The notes: generated from the sequence alone by a model not told the origin. A stretch of 64,000 nt of DNA from Vibrio penaeicida (GCF_019977755.1 NZ_AP025144.1:744001-808000), one strand, 5' to 3'; shown: positions 35,705 to 47,305, counted from the first letter of the stretch. Numbers and translations are program-made.

Positions 35705-37657
35705 TTGAGTGACATGGCAAAAAATTTAATTTTGTGGCTAGTAATCGCCGTAGTCTTGATGTCGGTTTTCCAGAGCTTCGGCCCTGGGGAAAATAGCGGC
35801 AGAACAGTGGATTACACCACATTTGTACAGGAAGTTGGCCAAGGCCAGATTCGAGAAGCTCAATTCAAAGACAGAGAAATCACGTATTACCGTCGTGATA
35901 ACACTCGCTATGTGACTTATATGCCTGTGTACGACAGTAAGTTGCTTGATGATTTGATTAACAAGAATGTGAAAGTAGTCGGTACTCCGCCAGAAGAGCA
36001 GAGCTTACTGGGTACTATTTTCATTTCTTGGTTCCCAATGATCTTATTGATTGGTGTGTGGATTTTCTTCATGCGTCAAATGCAAGGCGGTGGCGGTAAA
36101 GGTGCCATGTCTTTCGGTAAGAGCAAAGCTCGTATGATGAGCGAAGAACAAATCAAAACAACGTTTGCTGATGTTGCTGGCTGTGATGAAGCAAAAGAAG
36201 ATGTTAAAGAGTTGGTTGATTACTTACGTGACCCAAGTCGCTTCCAAAAGCTCGGTGGTAAGATCCCTACCGGTGTTTTGATGGTTGGTCCTCCGGGTAC
36301 GGGTAAAACTTTGCTTGCTAAAGCCATTGCTGGTGAAGCAAAAGTGCCGTTCTTTACGATATCAGGTTCTGATTTCGTCGAAATGTTCGTTGGTGTTGGT
36401 GCATCTCGTGTACGTGACATGTTTGAACAAGCGAAGAAAGCCGCGCCTTGTATCATCTTCATTGATGAAATCGATGCTGTAGGTCGCCAACGTGGTGCTG
36501 GTGTTGGTGGTGGTCATGATGAACGTGAACAAACATTGAACCAAATGCTGGTTGAAATGGATGGCTTTGAAGGTAACGAAGGTATCATTGTTATCGCAGC
36601 AACTAACCGTCCGGACGTTCTTGACCCTGCACTTCTTCGTCCTGGTCGTTTTGACCGTCAGGTTGTTGTTGGTCTTCCAGATGTTCGTGGTCGTGAACAA
36701 ATCCTTAAAGTTCACATGCGTAAGGTGCCACTTGCTGGTGACGTTGAGCCATCTTTGATTGCTCGTGGTACACCTGGCTTCTCTGGTGCAGACTTAGCGA
36801 ACCTAGTGAATGAAGCAGCCCTATTCGCAGCTCGTGGAAACAAACGCAATGTATCAATGGTTGAGTTTGAACTTGCTAAAGACAAAATCATGATGGGTGC
36901 GGAACGTCGCTCAATGGTTATGTCTGAAGACATTAAAGAATCCACAGCGTACCACGAAGCGGGTCACGCTATTGTTGGTCGTTTGGTTCCTGAGCACGAT
37001 CCAGTATATAAAGTGTCTATCATTCCACGTGGTCGTGCGTTGGGTGTCACTATGTATTTACCAGAAAGTGATCGTGTGAGTATGTCTCGTCAGCATCTAG
37101 AGTCGATGATCTCAAGCTTATACGGTGGTCGTTTAGCCGAAGAGCTTATCTACGGTTCTGATAAAGTATCAACTGGCGCGTCAAACGATATTGAACGTGC
37201 AACAGACATTGCTCGTAAAATGGTCACTCAATGGGGCTTCTCAGACAAACTTGGTCCTTTGCTTTATGCAGAAGATGAAGGCGAGGTGTTCCTTGGTCGT
37301 AGTGTGACTCAAACTAAACATGTTTCTGACGATACGGCAAAACTTATCGACGACGAAGTTCGCAGTATTATTGACCGTAACTATGATCGCGCTAAAGTCA
37401 TTCTTGAAGCGAACATGGATATCATGCATTCAATGAAAGATGCATTAATGAAATATGAAACGATTGACGCAGGACAGATCGACGACTTGATGGAGCGAAA
37501 GGAAGATGTTCGTGAACCAGCAGGTTGGGGCGATCAAACTCGTGCTCAAGAAGAGTCAAACAACGAAAAGAAAGCACAGCCAAATAAAGAAGAAAAAGAT
37601 GAAGAAGAAAAACCTTCAGCCCCTTCTGATGAAAGTGCCGACAAAAACGTTGAGTAA
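35705..37657 (+). CDS. ftsH: ATP-dependent membrane zinc protease FtsH
   Basis: A hexameric membrane AAA+ protease that degrades LpxC, sigma-32 and damaged membrane proteins. 650 residues: TM1 (about 8-25), a periplasmic domain, TM2 (about 105-124), Walker A GPPGTGKT, Walker B FIDEIDA, the arginine-finger SRH segment, and the zinc site HEAGH. The start is probably TTG at 35705, which has GAGAGG 8 nt upstream; the internal ATG three codons later lies too far from it. The C-terminal tail is highly charged and ends in SADKNVE. Confidence 0.96.
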   Translation: MSDMAKNLILWLVIAVVLMSVFQSFGPGENSGRTVDYTTFVQEVGQGQIREAQFKDREITYYRRDNTRYVTYMPVYDSKLLDDLINKNVKVVGTPPEEQSLLGTIFISWFPMILLIGVWIFFMRQMQGGGGKGAMSFGKSKARMMSEEQIKTTFADVAGCDEAKEDVKELVDYLRDPSRFQKLGGKIPTGVLMVGPPGTGKTLLAKAIAGEAKVPFFTISGSDFVEMFVGVGASRVRDMFEQAKKAAPCIIFIDEIDAVGRQRGAGVGGGHDEREQTLNQMLVEMDGFEGNEGIIVIAATNRPDVLDPALLRPGRFDRQVVVGLPDVRGREQILKVHMRKVPLAGDVEPSLIARGTPGFSGADLANLVNEAALFAARGNKRNVSMVEFELAKDKIMMGAERRSMVMSEDIKESTAYHEAGHAIVGRLVPEHDPVYKVSIIPRGRALGVTMYLPESDRVSMSRQHLESMISSLYGGRLAEELIYGSDKVSTGASNDIERATDIARKMVTQWGFSDKLGPLLYAEDEGEVFLGRSVTQTKHVSDDTAKLIDDEVRSIIDRNYDRAKVILEANMDIMHSMKDALMKYETIDAGQIDDLMERKEDVREPAGWGDQTRAQEESNNEKKAQPNKEEKDEEEKPSAPSDESADKNVE

Positions 37658-37672
37658 AAAATAGTTAAATAC

Positions 37673-37698
37673 AAACCCCGAGGAAACTCGGGGTTTTT
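37673..37698 (+). terminator. Terminator of ftsH
   Basis: AAACCCCGAG / CTCGGGGTTT with a GAAA tetraloop and T5. It lies between ftsH and folP, whose start is 18 nt further; some read-through may feed folP-glmM. Confidence 0.85.
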
Positions 37699-37715
37699 CT
37701 GTTTCTAGAATAGTC

Positions 37716-38546
37716 ATGTTTATACGATCCAATAATAAAAAACTCGATTTAAGCAGCCCCCATATTATGGGGATATTGAACGTAACCCCCGACTCATTTT
37801 CAGATGGTGGTCAGTTCAATCGTATTGATGATGCTTTAAGCCAAGCACGTTCAATGATATCGGCAGGTGCAACGATCATTGATATTGGCGGAGAATCAAC
37901 GCGACCAGGTGCTCCAGACGTTACGTTAGACGAAGAACTTGAACGTGTTATTCCTGTCATAAAAGCATTAAGAGCAGAGTCTGATGTATGGATATCTATT
38001 GATACCAGCAAAGCAGAGGTTATGATACAAGCTACTTCTGCGGGAGCTGATATCATCAACGATGTGAGAGCACTTCGGGAGCCCGGAGCTTTGCAAGCTG
38101 CAGCTCAAGCTAATGTGCCGATATGTCTCATGCATATGCAGGGGCAACCTAGAACCATGCAAGAAAACCCTACATATCATGATCTCTTGAAAGATGTTGA
38201 GGCATTTCTGGCAGAGCGTGTTTCTGCTTGTGAAAATGCAGGGATAGAGCGTGGACAATTGATTTTAGATCCAGGGTTTGGATTCGGTAAAACGATTGAA
38301 CACAATTATCACATATTGGCAAATCTAGAGCGGTTCCATCGCTTTGAGTTACCTATCCTTGCTGGGATGTCTCGTAAATCAATGATATTTAAGCTCTTGG
38401 ATAAAGAACCGAAAGAATGCCTGATCGGCAGTGTTACATGTGCAAGCGTCTCTGCACTGAAAGGTGCCCAGATCATACGTGTTCATGATGTGGTCGAAAC
38501 GGTTGAAGCGATAAAAATTATCAATACAATCAGTACAAACCAATAA
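37716..38546 (+). CDS. folP: Dihydropteroate synthase
   Basis: Joins p-aminobenzoate to dihydropterin pyrophosphate in folate synthesis and is the sulfonamide target. It has 276 residues in a TIM barrel. The signature MGILNVTPDSFSDGG (18-32) and the pABA loop IGGESTRPGA are intact, as is LDPGFGFGKT. glmM starts 18 nt later, the conserved folP-glmM operon. Confidence 0.95.
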   Translation: MFIRSNNKKLDLSSPHIMGILNVTPDSFSDGGQFNRIDDALSQARSMISAGATIIDIGGESTRPGAPDVTLDEELERVIPVIKALRAESDVWISIDTSKAEVMIQATSAGADIINDVRALREPGALQAAAQANVPICLMHMQGQPRTMQENPTYHDLLKDVEAFLAERVSACENAGIERGQLILDPGFGFGKTIEHNYHILANLERFHRFELPILAGMSRKSMIFKLLDKEPKECLIGSVTCASVSALKGAQIIRVHDVVETVEAIKIINTISTNQ

Positions 38547-38564
38547 AAATTATTAGGAAATATT

Positions 38565-39902
38565 ATGTCTAAAAGGCGTTATTTTGGTACGGACGGTGTT
38601 CGTGGGAAGGTAGGACAATACCCAATCACTCCCGATTTTGTATTAAAGCTTGGCTGGGCTGCTGGTCGCGTACTTGCAAAGCAAGGAACAAAAAAAGTTA
38701 TTATCGGCAAAGATACACGTATTTCTGGGTATATGTTGGAATCTGCGCTTGAAGCTGGTCTTGCAGCTGCAGGGCTAAAGGCGACATTCACAGGTCCAAT
38801 GCCAACTCCTGCTGTCGCTTACTTGACACAAACATTCCGCGCTGAAGCTGGCATTGTAATTTCTGCATCTCACAATCCTTACTATGACAATGGCATCAAA
38901 TTCTTCTCATCTGAGGGAACAAAGTTACCAGATGATATCGAATTAGCGATTGAAGCTGAGTTAGACAAAGACATTGAATGTGTTGAGTCAGCACTGCTCG
39001 GTAAAGCATCACGACTTGATGATGCCGCAGGTCGATACATTGAATTTTGTAAGAGCACATTCCCTAATGAATTGAGTTTAGCTGGACAGAAGATCGTTGT
39101 GGATTGCGCACATGGTGCAACTTACCACATTGCTCCTAGTGTTTTTAAAGAGCTCGGTGCAGAAGTTATCGCAATGGGTATTGAGCCCAACGGCACAAAC
39201 ATTAATGATGAAGTGGGTGCAACGGATGTTCGAGCGTTGCAAAAGCGAGTGATCGAGGAGCAAGCAAATCTTGGATTGGCCTTTGATGGCGATGGTGATC
39301 GTATCATCATGGTTGATGAGCTTGGGAACAAGATTGATGGTGATCAGATTGCTTACATCATTGCGCGAGATGCACTCCGTCGTGGCGAACTAAAAGGTGG
39401 CGTAGTCGGTACATTGATGACGAACCTTGGTATGGAAAATGGACTCAAACAACTGGGTATTCCATTTGTACGGGCAGCCGTTGGTGACCGCTATGTCATG
39501 GAGCAACTGCTGGCGAAAGGCTGGAAAATCGGTGCAGAAAACTCTGGGCATGTGATTTTGTTGGACAAAGTAACAACAGGTGATGCAATCGTCGCTGCAT
39601 TGCAAGTGTTGGCATCAGTGGTTGATAGCGAAATGACTCTGAATGAACTTTCTCAAGGTATGACGCTATATCCTCAAGTGTTAGAGAATGTTCGATTCTG
39701 TGGAGATTCAAACCCTCTTGAAGCTCAAGCTGTAAAAGATGCAGTGGTTAAGGTTGAGTCTAAATTGGGTGAAAAAGGTCGAGTGCTTTTGAGAAAGTCC
39801 GGTACAGAACCTCTTCTTCGTGTCATGGTTGAGGGTGAAGATGCGGAACTTGTACAGAAATCGGCACTAGAGATAGCAGAAGCGGTAAAAGCGAGCTGTT
39901 GA
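38565..39902 (+). CDS. glmM: Phosphoglucosamine mutase
   Basis: Converts glucosamine-6-phosphate to glucosamine-1-phosphate for UDP-GlcNAc, hence for peptidoglycan and LPS. 445 residues. The phosphoserine loop is [13 protein letters not shown] (Ser about 102), the metal loop FDGDGDR and the sugar loop ENSGH. Note the metabolic link to the chb operon, which feeds amino-sugar phosphates into the same pool. Confidence 0.96.
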   Translation: MSKRRYFGTDGVRGKVGQYPITPDFVLKLGWAAGRVLAKQGTKKVIIGKDTRISGYMLESALEAGLAAAGLKATFTGPMPTPAVAYLTQTFRAEAGIVISASHNPYYDNGIKFFSSEGTKLPDDIELAIEAELDKDIECVESALLGKASRLDDAAGRYIEFCKSTFPNELSLAGQKIVVDCAHGATYHIAPSVFKELGAEVIAMGIEPNGTNINDEVGATDVRALQKRVIEEQANLGLAFDGDGDRIIMVDELGNKIDGDQIAYIIARDALRRGELKGGVVGTLMTNLGMENGLKQLGIPFVRAAVGDRYVMEQLLAKGWKIGAENSGHVILLDKVTTGDAIVAALQVLASVVDSEMTLNELSQGMTLYPQVLENVRFCGDSNPLEAQAVKDAVVKVESKLGEKGRVLLRKSGTEPLLRVMVEGEDAELVQKSALEIAEAVKASC

Positions 39903-39916
39903 TCTCAACAATATAA

Positions 39917-39939
39917 AAGCCAAAGTTTTACTTTGGCTT
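39917..39939 (+). terminator. Stem-loop after glmM
   Basis: AAGCCAAAGT / ACTTTGGCTT, a 10-bp stem with a 3-nt loop, 14 nt after the stop. The U tract is weak (TGATGG), so it is a poor terminator or a processing/stability hairpin. The following 230 bp to secG contain no other gene. Confidence 0.55.
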
Positions 39940-40169
39940 GATGGCTCTAAATTAGGTTTGTGTATTTGGTTAAGCTTCTTTTTTTAGCGCTTTGCTAATA
40001 TTTTGACCACTTAAGCCCTAAGCTTTACAATTTAGTGAATTTTTACTTGTCAGCGTAAAAGGCATTCGATAGTATTGCTCCGCCTTCGAAAGGGAGGTGC
40101 GCTAGCTTTGTCTCTGTGCTTATTCAGTACGACGGCGCTGGCTCAACAATTTGGAACATAGGTGGAAGA

Positions 40170-40514
40170 ATGTTTACAGTTCTACTTGTGATTTACCTGT
40201 TGGCAGCGGTTGGTGTTATTGGCCTAGTGTTGATTCAACAAGGTAAAGGCGCAGACATGGGAGCTTCGTTCGGAGCTGGCGGTTCAAACACAGTGTTTGG
40301 CGCGAGTGGCTCAGGAAATTTCCTAACCCGAACAACTGCAGTTTTTGCGGTAGTATTTTTTATCGTTAGTTTAGTTCTTGGTCGTATGTCTACAAACAGC
40401 GGCGAAACAGAAAGTATTCTAGCGAACCCAAGCCAGGCTGCATCATCTATTGAGCAAGCGGCTGATGTAACGAGTGAAATTCCTGCCGGAAGCGGCGACG
40501 AAATTCCTCAGTAA
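40170..40514 (+). CDS. secG: Preprotein translocase subunit SecG
   Basis: An accessory subunit of the SecYEG channel. Start at ATG 40170 ([19 protein letters not shown]) preceded by GGTGG gives 114 residues. Two helices (about 3-22 and 53-72) flank the Gly-rich cytoplasmic loop [20 protein letters not shown]. The longer upstream frame is not family-like. A tRNA-Leu gene begins 9 nt after the stop, so both are probably on one transcript, as in E. coli. Confidence 0.93.
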   Translation: MFTVLLVIYLLAAVGVIGLVLIQQGKGADMGASFGAGGSNTVFGASGSGNFLTRTTAVFAVVFFIVSLVLGRMSTNSGETESILANPSQAASSIEQAADVTSEIPAGSGDEIPQ

Positions 40515-40523
40515 AGAATTTAT

Positions 40524-40607
40524 GCCGAGATGGTGAAATTGGTAGACACGCTAGCATGAGGTGCTAGTGCCTTTGGTGTGAGGGTTCGAGTCCCTCTCTC
40601 GGCACCA
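40524..40607 (+). tRNA. leuU: tRNA-Leu (GAG)
   Basis: The acceptor stem GCCGAGA / TCTCGGC ends in encoded ACCA. The anticodon loop ATGAGGT contains GAG, closed by CTAGC/GCTAG. A class II long variable arm and the TTCGAGTCCC T arm are present. It lies directly after secG. Confidence 0.95.
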
Positions 40608-40621
40608 TAAGTTCTGCAAAC

Positions 40622-40649
40622 TTGTAAATTACTGCCTTGGGCGTATAAT
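40622..40649 (+). promoter_or_regulatory. Promoter of tRNA-fMet / rimP-nusA operon
   Basis: -35 TTGTAA (40622-40627), 16-bp spacer, perfect -10 TATAAT (40644-40649). The discriminator GCTCAGC is GC-rich, a hallmark of stringent control of tRNA promoters. Confidence 0.75.
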
Positions 40650-40663
40650 GCTCAGCAGTCGGA

Positions 40664-40740
<77 letters not shown>

Positions 40741-40843
40741 ATTTCTAGCAAGTGATGTTGTTAAAGTTGGATGCAAGTTTGAGCGGTTTTACCTAACCGC
40801 AAACTGAACAAGATAATGTTCAGTTATATCAGGGTCCAGCAAC

Positions 40844-40870
40844 AAAAACCCCGACTAATCGGGGTTTTTT
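40844..40870 (+). terminator. First terminator between tRNA-fMet and rimP
   Basis: AAAACCCCGA / TCGGGGTTTT with CTAA loop and T6. Because the downstream nus operon is normally fed by read-through, it probably attenuates rather than fully stops. Confidence 0.9.
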
Positions 40871-40923
40871 GTTATTTGTATTTTGTACTGTGCAAAATAT
40901 GAGTAATGCTCGGCTATTTGATA

Positions 40924-40943
40924 GGGCTATTAGCCCTTTTTTT
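40924..40943 (+). terminator. Second terminator/attenuator before rimP
   Basis: GGGCT / AGCCC with 3-nt loop followed by T7, only 32 nt before the rimP ATG. An upstream GGCTA (about 40911-40916) could pair with the TAGCC arm and act as anti-terminator. Confidence 0.75.
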
Positions 40944-40974
40944 GTTTCTAGAGTGGTTATCTAAGGGTGATTTC

Positions 40975-41430
40975 ATGACGGGTTTGGAAAGACAACTAAC
41001 AGAAATGCTGGACGCGCCAGTGGAAGCATCTGGTTATGAGTTAGTTGGATTGGAGTTCATCCGTGCTGGTGAGCATTCAACATTGCGTATTTATATTGAT
41101 CACGAGAACGGCATCAATGTAGATGACTGTGCAGAGGTAAGTCATCAGGTTAGCGCAGTGCTCGATGTTGAAGATCCTATTTCTGTCGCTTATAACCTTG
41201 AAGTATCTTCACCTGGTTTAGAAAGACCACTTTTTAAAGCAGAACACTATCAGCAATTTATAGGTCACGAGGTCAGCCTTGTCTTGAAAATGGCTATGGG
41301 CAACCGTCGTAAGTGGAAAGGTGTGATCGAAAGCGTTGAAGGCGAAACGATCACAATCACAGTGGACAATGCGAAAGAAGAGTTTGCACTAAGCAACATT
41401 TCCAAAGCTAACCTGATCCCTAAGTTTTAA
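40975..41430 (+). CDS. rimP: Ribosome maturation factor RimP
   Basis: Needed for 30S subunit maturation. Start at ATG 40975 ([23 protein letters not shown]), 151 residues, agrees with the family length; the preceding 23 in-frame codons encode the terminator region and are rejected. First gene of rimP-nusA-infB. Confidence 0.94.
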   Translation: MTGLERQLTEMLDAPVEASGYELVGLEFIRAGEHSTLRIYIDHENGINVDDCAEVSHQVSAVLDVEDPISVAYNLEVSSPGLERPLFKAEHYQQFIGHEVSLVLKMAMGNRRKWKGVIESVEGETITITVDNAKEEFALSNISKANLIPKF

Positions 41431-41448
41431 GTCTTAAGAGGCTAGAGA

Positions 41449-42936
41449 ATGAACAGAGAAATTTTAGCGGTAGTAGAAGCTGTTTCTAATGAGAAAGCGG
41501 TTCCTCGTGAGCGTATTTTTGAAGCTCTAGAAATCGCATTAGCTACGGCAACTAAAAAGAAATACGAGATTGAAATTGACGTTCGTGTTGCGATTGATCG
41601 CAAGACGGGTAATTTCGACACTTACCGCCGTTGGTTGGTTGTGGAAGAAGTAGAAAGCCCAACTAAAGAAATTTCACTGGAAGCAGCGCAGTACGATGAC
41701 GAAGAAATGGAACTGGGTAGCTTTGTAGAAGATGATATTGAGTCAGTAACATTCGACCGTATTACCACTCAAACCGCTAAGCAAGTTATTGTACAAAAAG
41801 TACGTGAAGCTGAGCGTGCACAAATCGTTGAGCAGTTCATTGATAACGAAGGTGACCTGATCACTGGTGCGGTTAAAAAAGTGAACCGTGAAACCGTTGT
41901 TCTTGACCTAGGCAACAATGCTGAAGCAGTCATTTTACGTGATGACCAACTTCCTCGTGAAAACTTCCGTCCAGGTGACCGTGTTCGTGGTCTTCTGTAC
42001 AAAGTTGCTCCTGAAGCGCGTGGCTTCCAACTGTTTGTCACTCGCTCTAAGCCTGAAATGCTATCTGAACTTTTCCGAGTAGAAGTGCCAGAGATTGCTG
42101 AAGAGTTAATTGAACTAAAAGGCGCAGCTCGTGATCCGGGTTCACGTGCAAAAATTGCAGTGAAAACAAACGACAGACGTATTGACCCAGTTGGTGCTTG
42201 TGTTGGTATGCGTGGTGCACGTGTACAGGCGGTATCAGGTGAATTAGGTGGTGAGCGCATCGATATCGTACTTTGGGACGATAACCCAGCTCAGTTTGTT
42301 ATCAATGCAATGGCACCAGCAGATGTGGCTTCCATCATCGTAGATGAAGACGCACACGCAATGGATATTGCAGTTGAAGCCGATAACTTGGCTCAAGCCA
42401 TCGGTCGTAACGGTCAAAACGTACGTTTAGCATCTCAACTATCTGGTTGGGAACTGAACGTAATGACAGTAGAAGATCTAGAAAAGAAACACCAAGAAGA
42501 ATCTGGTGCGGCTATCGAAAACTTTATGAAGTACCTCGATATCGAACAAGATTTTGCAGAAATGCTCGTTGAAGAAGGTTTCTCAACACTAGAAGAAGTG
42601 GCTTATGTGCCAGTGAATGAACTTCTGGAAGTTGATGGACTAAACGAAGAGCTTGTAGAAGAATTGCGCCAACGTGCAAAAGATGCCCTAACTACGATCG
42701 CCTTGGCGAAAGAAGAGTCATTCGATGGTCTTGAGCCAGCGGAAGACCTACTTGCACTAGAAGGTTTAGAGCGCGAAATGGCGTTTAAACTTGCAGCGAA
42801 AGGTGTCGTAACACTTGAAGATTTAGCCGACCAGGGTACTGATGAGCTTGAAGGCATTGAAGACCTAACGGAAGAGCGTGCTGGTGAGCTGATTATGGCT
42901 GCACGTAACATCTGTTGGTTTGGCGACGAAGAATAA
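41449..42936 (+). CDS. nusA: Transcription termination/antitermination factor NusA
   Basis: Binds RNA polymerase and modulates pausing, termination and antitermination. 495 residues: N-terminal polymerase-binding domain (1-130), S1 (about 135-200), KH1 and KH2 (about 205-345; [11 protein letters not shown] and [12 protein letters not shown]xxG loops) and two acidic C-terminal repeats as in enterobacteria. It likely autoregulates the operon through the upstream attenuators. Confidence 0.96.
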   Translation: MNREILAVVEAVSNEKAVPRERIFEALEIALATATKKKYEIEIDVRVAIDRKTGNFDTYRRWLVVEEVESPTKEISLEAAQYDDEEMELGSFVEDDIESVTFDRITTQTAKQVIVQKVREAERAQIVEQFIDNEGDLITGAVKKVNRETVVLDLGNNAEAVILRDDQLPRENFRPGDRVRGLLYKVAPEARGFQLFVTRSKPEMLSELFRVEVPEIAEELIELKGAARDPGSRAKIAVKTNDRRIDPVGACVGMRGARVQAVSGELGGERIDIVLWDDNPAQFVINAMAPADVASIIVDEDAHAMDIAVEADNLAQAIGRNGQNVRLASQLSGWELNVMTVEDLEKKHQEESGAAIENFMKYLDIEQDFAEMLVEEGFSTLEEVAYVPVNELLEVDGLNEELVEELRQRAKDALTTIALAKEESFDGLEPAEDLLALEGLEREMAFKLAAKGVVTLEDLADQGTDELEGIEDLTEERAGELIMAARNICWFGDEE

Positions 42937-42957
42937 ATTCAGCAAGGAGGAAGTGGC

Positions 42958-45663
42958 ATGACAGAATTAACGGTTAAAGCACTGAGTGATGAGATTGGTA
43001 CGCCAGTTGACCGCTTGATTGAGCAACTTGCTGATGCTGGAATGAAAAAAACGGGCGTAGACACCGTTTCCGACGATGAGAAGCAAAAGCTTCTTACTCA
43101 TTTGAAAAAAGAGCATGGTGATACCTCAGGAGATTCTGAGCCAACTCGCTTAACTCTCCAGCGTAAAACTCGCAGTACTTTAAGTGTGAATGCGGGTGGC
43201 GGTAAGAGTAAAAATGTTCAAGTAGAGGTGCGCAAAAAGCGCACGTACGTAAAACGCAGTGCAATCGATGAAGAAGCCAAGCGAGAAGCTGAGGAAGCAG
43301 CTAAACGTGAAGCTGAAGAGCTAGCGAAGCGTGAAGCGGAAGAGCTAGCTAAACGTGAAGCTGCAGAGAAAGCACAACGCGAAGCGGATGAAAAAGCAAA
43401 ACGAGAAGCTGAGGAAGCAGCTAAACGTGACGCTGAAGAGAAAGCAAAGCGCGTACAAGCTGATAAGGCTAAGAAAGACATGAACACAAAGAGTGCGGAA
43501 GTAAGTTCGCAAGCAAAAAAAGAAGCTGATGAGCTGAAACGCCGTCAGGAAGAAGAAGCGCAACGTAAAGCAGAAGCTGAAGCGGCGAAGCTAGTTGAAG
43601 AAGCTCGCAAATTGGCTGAAGAAAATGCAGCACGTTGGTCTGAAGCAGAGAAGAAAGAAAAAGTGATGGAAGAAGGCGACTATCACGTGACAACTTCTAC
43701 TTTTGCTCGTGAAGCAGAAGATGCAGCTGACCAAAGCGAAGAGAAGGCGCCTCGTCGTCGTAAGAAGAAGTCTTCTGCGAACAATGACGATAAAGGTGGC
43801 AACAATCGTAGTGGTAACCGTAACCAACGTGGTCGCGGTGGTAGGAAAGGCAAACTGGCTAAACCTACTTCAATGCAGCATGGCTTCGATAAGAGTGCAT
43901 CAGTTGCGAAATCTGACGTTGTAGTTGGTGAGACAATTGTTCTTTCTGAGCTGGCAAACAAGATGTCAGTTAAAGCGACTGAAGTAATTAAAGTGATGAT
44001 GAAGATGGGTGCTATGGCAACCATCAACCAGGTAATTGACCAAGAGACTGCTCAGCTTGTTGCTGAAGAAATGGGTCACAAAGTTATCCTGCGTAAAGAA
44101 AATGAATTGGAAGAAGCAGTACTGTCTGATCGTGATAACAGTGCTGAATCTGTACCACGTGCTCCAGTAGTTACCATCATGGGTCACGTTGACCACGGTA
44201 AAACATCTACGCTGGATTACATCCGTAAAGCACACGTTGCTTCCGGTGAAGCGGGTGGTATTACCCAGCACATTGGTGCTTACCACGTAGAAACGGACAA
44301 CGGCATGATCACCTTCCTGGATACTCCAGGACACGCAGCGTTTACTGCAATGCGTGCACGTGGTGCTCAGGCTACAGATATCGTTGTTCTTGTTGTGGCG
44401 GCAGACGATGGTGTAATGCCTCAAACAATCGAAGCAATCCAGCACGCTAAAGCGGCAGGTGTACCTTTGATTGTTGCTGTAAACAAGATTGATAAAGAAG
44501 ACGCAAACCCAGATAACGTTAAAAACGAACTGGCTCAATACGATGTTATTCCTGAAGAGTGGGGCGGTGAGAACATGTTTGTTCACATCTCTGCGAAACA
44601 AGGTACTAACATTGAAGGTCTTCTAGAGACAATTCTTCTTCAGTCTGAAGTTCTTGAACTAACAGCTGTAGAAGAAGGAATGGCATCGGGTGTGGTTGTA
44701 GAATCTCGCCTAGACAAAGGTCGTGGTCCTGTTGCTACTGTACTGGTTCAATCTGGTACATTGAACAAAGGCGATATCGTTCTTTGTGGTCAAGAGTACG
44801 GTCGAGTTCGTGCAATGCGCGACGAGAATGGACGCGAAATCACGACTGCTGGTCCTTCTATTCCTGTTGAAATTCTTGGTCTATCTGGCGTTCCTGCTTC
44901 TGGTGACGAAGCAACGGTTGTACGTGATGAGCGTAAAGCACGTGAAGTAGCGAATTACCGTCAAGGTAAATTCCGTGAAGTGAAACTTGCTCGCCAGCAG
45001 AAAGCGAAACTAGAAAACATGTTTGCGAACATGTCCGCTGGTGAAGTTGCAGAGCTTAACGTTGTGCTTAAAGCTGATGTACAGGGTTCTGTTGAAGCTA
45101 TCGCTGATTCACTACGTAAACTGTCTACAGAAGAAGTTAAGGTCAACATCGTTGGTTCTGGTGTTGGTGGTATTACTGAAACTGATGCAGTACTAGCAGC
45201 GGCTTCTAACGCTATCATTCTAGGCTTTAACGTGCGTGCTGATGCTTCTGCTCGCCGCACTGTTGAAACTGAAAACCTAGACCTTCGTTACTACTCAATC
45301 ATTTACCAATTGATTGACGAAGTGAAACAAGCAATGGGCGGTATGCTTGCTCCAGAATTCAAGCAAGAGATCATTGGTCTTGCTGAAGTGCGTGACGTGT
45401 TTAAGTCGCCGAAACTGGGTGCAATCGCTGGTTGTATGGTTACTGAAGGTCTTATCAAGCGTAACAACCCGATCCGCGTATTACGCGACAACGTAGTAAT
45501 CTATGAAGGTGAGCTAGAATCTCTACGCCGCTTCAAAGATGACGTTCAAGAAGTTAAGAACGGCTACGAGTGTGGTATCGGCGTTAAGAACTACAACGAC
45601 GTTCGCGTAGGCGACCAGATCGAAGTATTCGAAATCGTTGAAGTGAAGCGTACTCTAGACTAA
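42958..45663 (+). CDS. infB: Translation initiation factor IF-2
   Basis: GTPase that brings fMet-tRNA to the 30S subunit. 901 residues. The N-terminal IF2_N domain (1-50) is followed by a long highly charged Lys/Arg/Glu/Ala helix (about 95-240) with tandem KREAEE-like repeats, a basic Arg/Gly linker, a second N domain, then the G domain with GHVDHGKT (G1), DTPGHA (G3) and NKID (G4), and the C domains. Start RBS AAGGAGG is near-perfect. Confidence 0.97.
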   Translation: MTELTVKALSDEIGTPVDRLIEQLADAGMKKTGVDTVSDDEKQKLLTHLKKEHGDTSGDSEPTRLTLQRKTRSTLSVNAGGGKSKNVQVEVRKKRTYVKRSAIDEEAKREAEEAAKREAEELAKREAEELAKREAAEKAQREADEKAKREAEEAAKRDAEEKAKRVQADKAKKDMNTKSAEVSSQAKKEADELKRRQEEEAQRKAEAEAAKLVEEARKLAEENAARWSEAEKKEKVMEEGDYHVTTSTFAREAEDAADQSEEKAPRRRKKKSSANNDDKGGNNRSGNRNQRGRGGRKGKLAKPTSMQHGFDKSASVAKSDVVVGETIVLSELANKMSVKATEVIKVMMKMGAMATINQVIDQETAQLVAEEMGHKVILRKENELEEAVLSDRDNSAESVPRAPVVTIMGHVDHGKTSTLDYIRKAHVASGEAGGITQHIGAYHVETDNGMITFLDTPGHAAFTAMRARGAQATDIVVLVVAADDGVMPQTIEAIQHAKAAGVPLIVAVNKIDKEDANPDNVKNELAQYDVIPEEWGGENMFVHISAKQGTNIEGLLETILLQSEVLELTAVEEGMASGVVVESRLDKGRGPVATVLVQSGTLNKGDIVLCGQEYGRVRAMRDENGREITTAGPSIPVEILGLSGVPASGDEATVVRDERKAREVANYRQGKFREVKLARQQKAKLENMFANMSAGEVAELNVVLKADVQGSVEAIADSLRKLSTEEVKVNIVGSGVGGITETDAVLAAASNAIILGFNVRADASARRTVETENLDLRYYSIIYQLIDEVKQAMGGMLAPEFKQEIIGLAEVRDVFKSPKLGAIAGCMVTEGLIKRNNPIRVLRDNVVIYEGELESLRRFKDDVQEVKNGYECGIGVKNYNDVRVGDQIEVFEIVEVKRTLD

Positions 45664-45671
45664 TAGACAAA

Positions 45672-45739
45672 ATTGCCTTGTTTATTTAGATAAACGGCAA
45701 AGGTTGTTGAATACACCATGGGGGGCGTTTGCCCCCCAT
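45672..45739 (+). promoter_or_regulatory. Two stem-loops between infB and rbfA
   Basis: The first pairs TTGCC..GTTTA with TAAAC..GGCAA (about 45672-45700, 2-nt bulge). The second is ATGGGGGGC (45718-45726) / GCCCCCCAT (45731-45739), 9 bp with a GTTT loop. A weak U-rich TTCTTTCT follows the second. They may partially terminate or process the operon message. Confidence 0.6.
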
Positions 45740-45761
45740 TCTTTCTATAGTGAGAAAAGAA

Positions 45762-46157
45762 ATGTCAAAAGAATTTAGCCGCACGCAGCGCGTGTCGCAG
45801 CAACTACAAAAAGAGTTAGCGCTGATTCTTCAGCGTGAAGTTCGTGACTCTCGTATCGGAATGGTGACCATTTCTGATGTTGAGGTCTCTCGTGATCTCG
45901 CCTATGCAAAAGTATTTGTAACTTTCCTATGTGTAGGTGAGCAAACACCTGAAGATAGCCTTGCAGCACTAAAAGAGCATGAAGTTCAGATTCGAATGAT
46001 GCTTGGTAAGCGTATTCGCTTACGTTTAACTCCTGAAGTACGATTTACCTATGACAATACACTTGTTGAAGGTATGCGTATGTCTAATTTAGTGAGTGAT
46101 GTCGTCAGCAAAGACCAGCAGAAAAAACAAGATGCAGGTCGAGGAGACGAAGAGTAA
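45762..46157 (+). CDS. rbfA: 30S ribosome-binding factor RbfA
   Basis: Cold-shock factor for 16S rRNA 5' end maturation, one KH-like domain. ATG 45762 ([24 protein letters not shown]'s region start), 131 residues, fits the family; upstream in-frame codons lie in the hairpin. Its stop overlaps the truB start as TAATG. Confidence 0.94.
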   Translation: MSKEFSRTQRVSQQLQKELALILQREVRDSRIGMVTISDVEVSRDLAYAKVFVTFLCVGEQTPEDSLAALKEHEVQIRMMLGKRIRLRLTPEVRFTYDNTLVEGMRMSNLVSDVVSKDQQKKQDAGRGDEE

Positions 46158-47110
46158 TGGGTCGCCGTCGTAAAGGTCGTCCGGTTAACGGCGTTGTACT
46201 ACTTGATAAGCCAACGGGTATTTCCTCTAACGATGCATTACAGAAAGTAAAGCGTATTTACTTCGCTGAAAAAGCGGGCCATACCGGTGCTTTAGACCCA
46301 TTGGCAACGGGCATGTTGCCTATCTGTTTGGGTGAAGCGACTAAGTTTTCTCAGTTTCTTCTCGATTCTGATAAGCGATATGTTGTCATCGCTAAGCTAG
46401 GTGAGCGTACTAATACATCAGACTCAGATGGCGAAGTCGTTGAAACTCGTGATGTTAACGTGACGAAAGAACAGCTCTTAGAATGTATTGAGAAGTTCAA
46501 AGGTACAACGGATCAAATCCCTTCTATGTTTTCTGCCTTGAAGTATCAAGGTCGTCCACTCTACGAATATGCGCGCGAAGGTATTGAAGTTCCACGTGAA
46601 TCTCGAAAGATCACGGTTTATTCTATTCAACTACTTCGCTTTGAAGGCGATGAAGTAGAAATGGAAATCCACTGCTCAAAAGGGACCTACATCCGCACTA
46701 TCACTGATGATTTAGGTGAAATGTTGGGCTGTGGTGCGCATGTTACTTACCTTCGTCGTACTGGGGTTGCGAACTACCCATACGATCGCATGGTCACTTT
46801 AGAGCAGCTAAATGAACTGCTAGAACATGCTAATGATCAGGGGTTACCTCCTAAAGATTTGTTAGATGCTTTGTTGCTTCCGATGGATACAGCGGTTGAG
46901 GATTTGCCAGAAGTTAATTTAAATTCTGAATTGACTGATATGGTTCAACATGGGCAACCTGTACAAGTCTTTGGTGCACCAGTTGAAGGCACAGTAAGAA
47001 TGACGAGTGGCGATGAGAAGCTCTTTATTGGCGTCGGTGAAATTGATGATAACGGTAAAGTTGCTCCAAAACGTCTAGTTGTTTTTCGTGATGAAGAACA
47101 TTCTGCGTGA
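46157..47110 (+). CDS. truB: tRNA pseudouridine-55 synthase
   Basis: Makes pseudouridine 55 in the T arm of tRNAs. 317 residues. The catalytic Asp lies in [15 protein letters not shown], and the C-terminal PUA-like domain is present. The start overlaps the rbfA stop by one base (TAATG), so translation is coupled. Confidence 0.96.
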   Translation: MGRRRKGRPVNGVVLLDKPTGISSNDALQKVKRIYFAEKAGHTGALDPLATGMLPICLGEATKFSQFLLDSDKRYVVIAKLGERTNTSDSDGEVVETRDVNVTKEQLLECIEKFKGTTDQIPSMFSALKYQGRPLYEYAREGIEVPRESRKITVYSIQLLRFEGDEVEMEIHCSKGTYIRTITDDLGEMLGCGAHVTYLRRTGVANYPYDRMVTLEQLNELLEHANDQGLPPKDLLDALLLPMDTAVEDLPEVNLNSELTDMVQHGQPVQVFGAPVEGTVRMTSGDEKLFIGVGEIDDNGKVAPKRLVVFRDEEHSA

Positions 47111-47148
47111 GCGAAATGTAATTGAGAAAGCTCAACAAACCCTAAAGT

Positions 47149-47195
47149 AAACCGAGGCATTTCTGCGTAATTTAGAGTGTTTCGGTTTTGTTTTT
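47149..47195 (+). terminator. Possible terminator between truB and rpsO
   Basis: AAACCGA (47149-47155) pairs with TCGGTTT (47182-47188), a 7-bp stem with a 26-nt loop, followed by TGTTTTTAG. The long loop makes it weaker than the others. Confidence 0.45.
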
Positions 47196-47305
47196 AGAGT
47201 GCTTGTGTTTACTCATTACACCCCGTATAATTCGCGCTTCGCGTGTCGGCTGAATCAGAGATTGGCTGGCACAGTTTTATACTCAACTCTTATTAGGAGA
47301 GAAAT

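Noticed and set aside
40906..40974. 23-codon hydrophobic N-terminal extension of rimP
   Set aside because: Encoded by the terminator hairpin and its T run; RimP homologues start at [11 protein letters not shown] sequence.
43218..43487. Low-complexity Ser/Ala frame opposite infB repeats
   Set aside because: Mirror image of the KREAEE repeats, no independent support.
43966..44601. 211-codon minus-strand frame opposite infB
   Set aside because: Shadow of the highly biased infB codons; hydrophobic and Cys/His-rich nonsense without a start signal.
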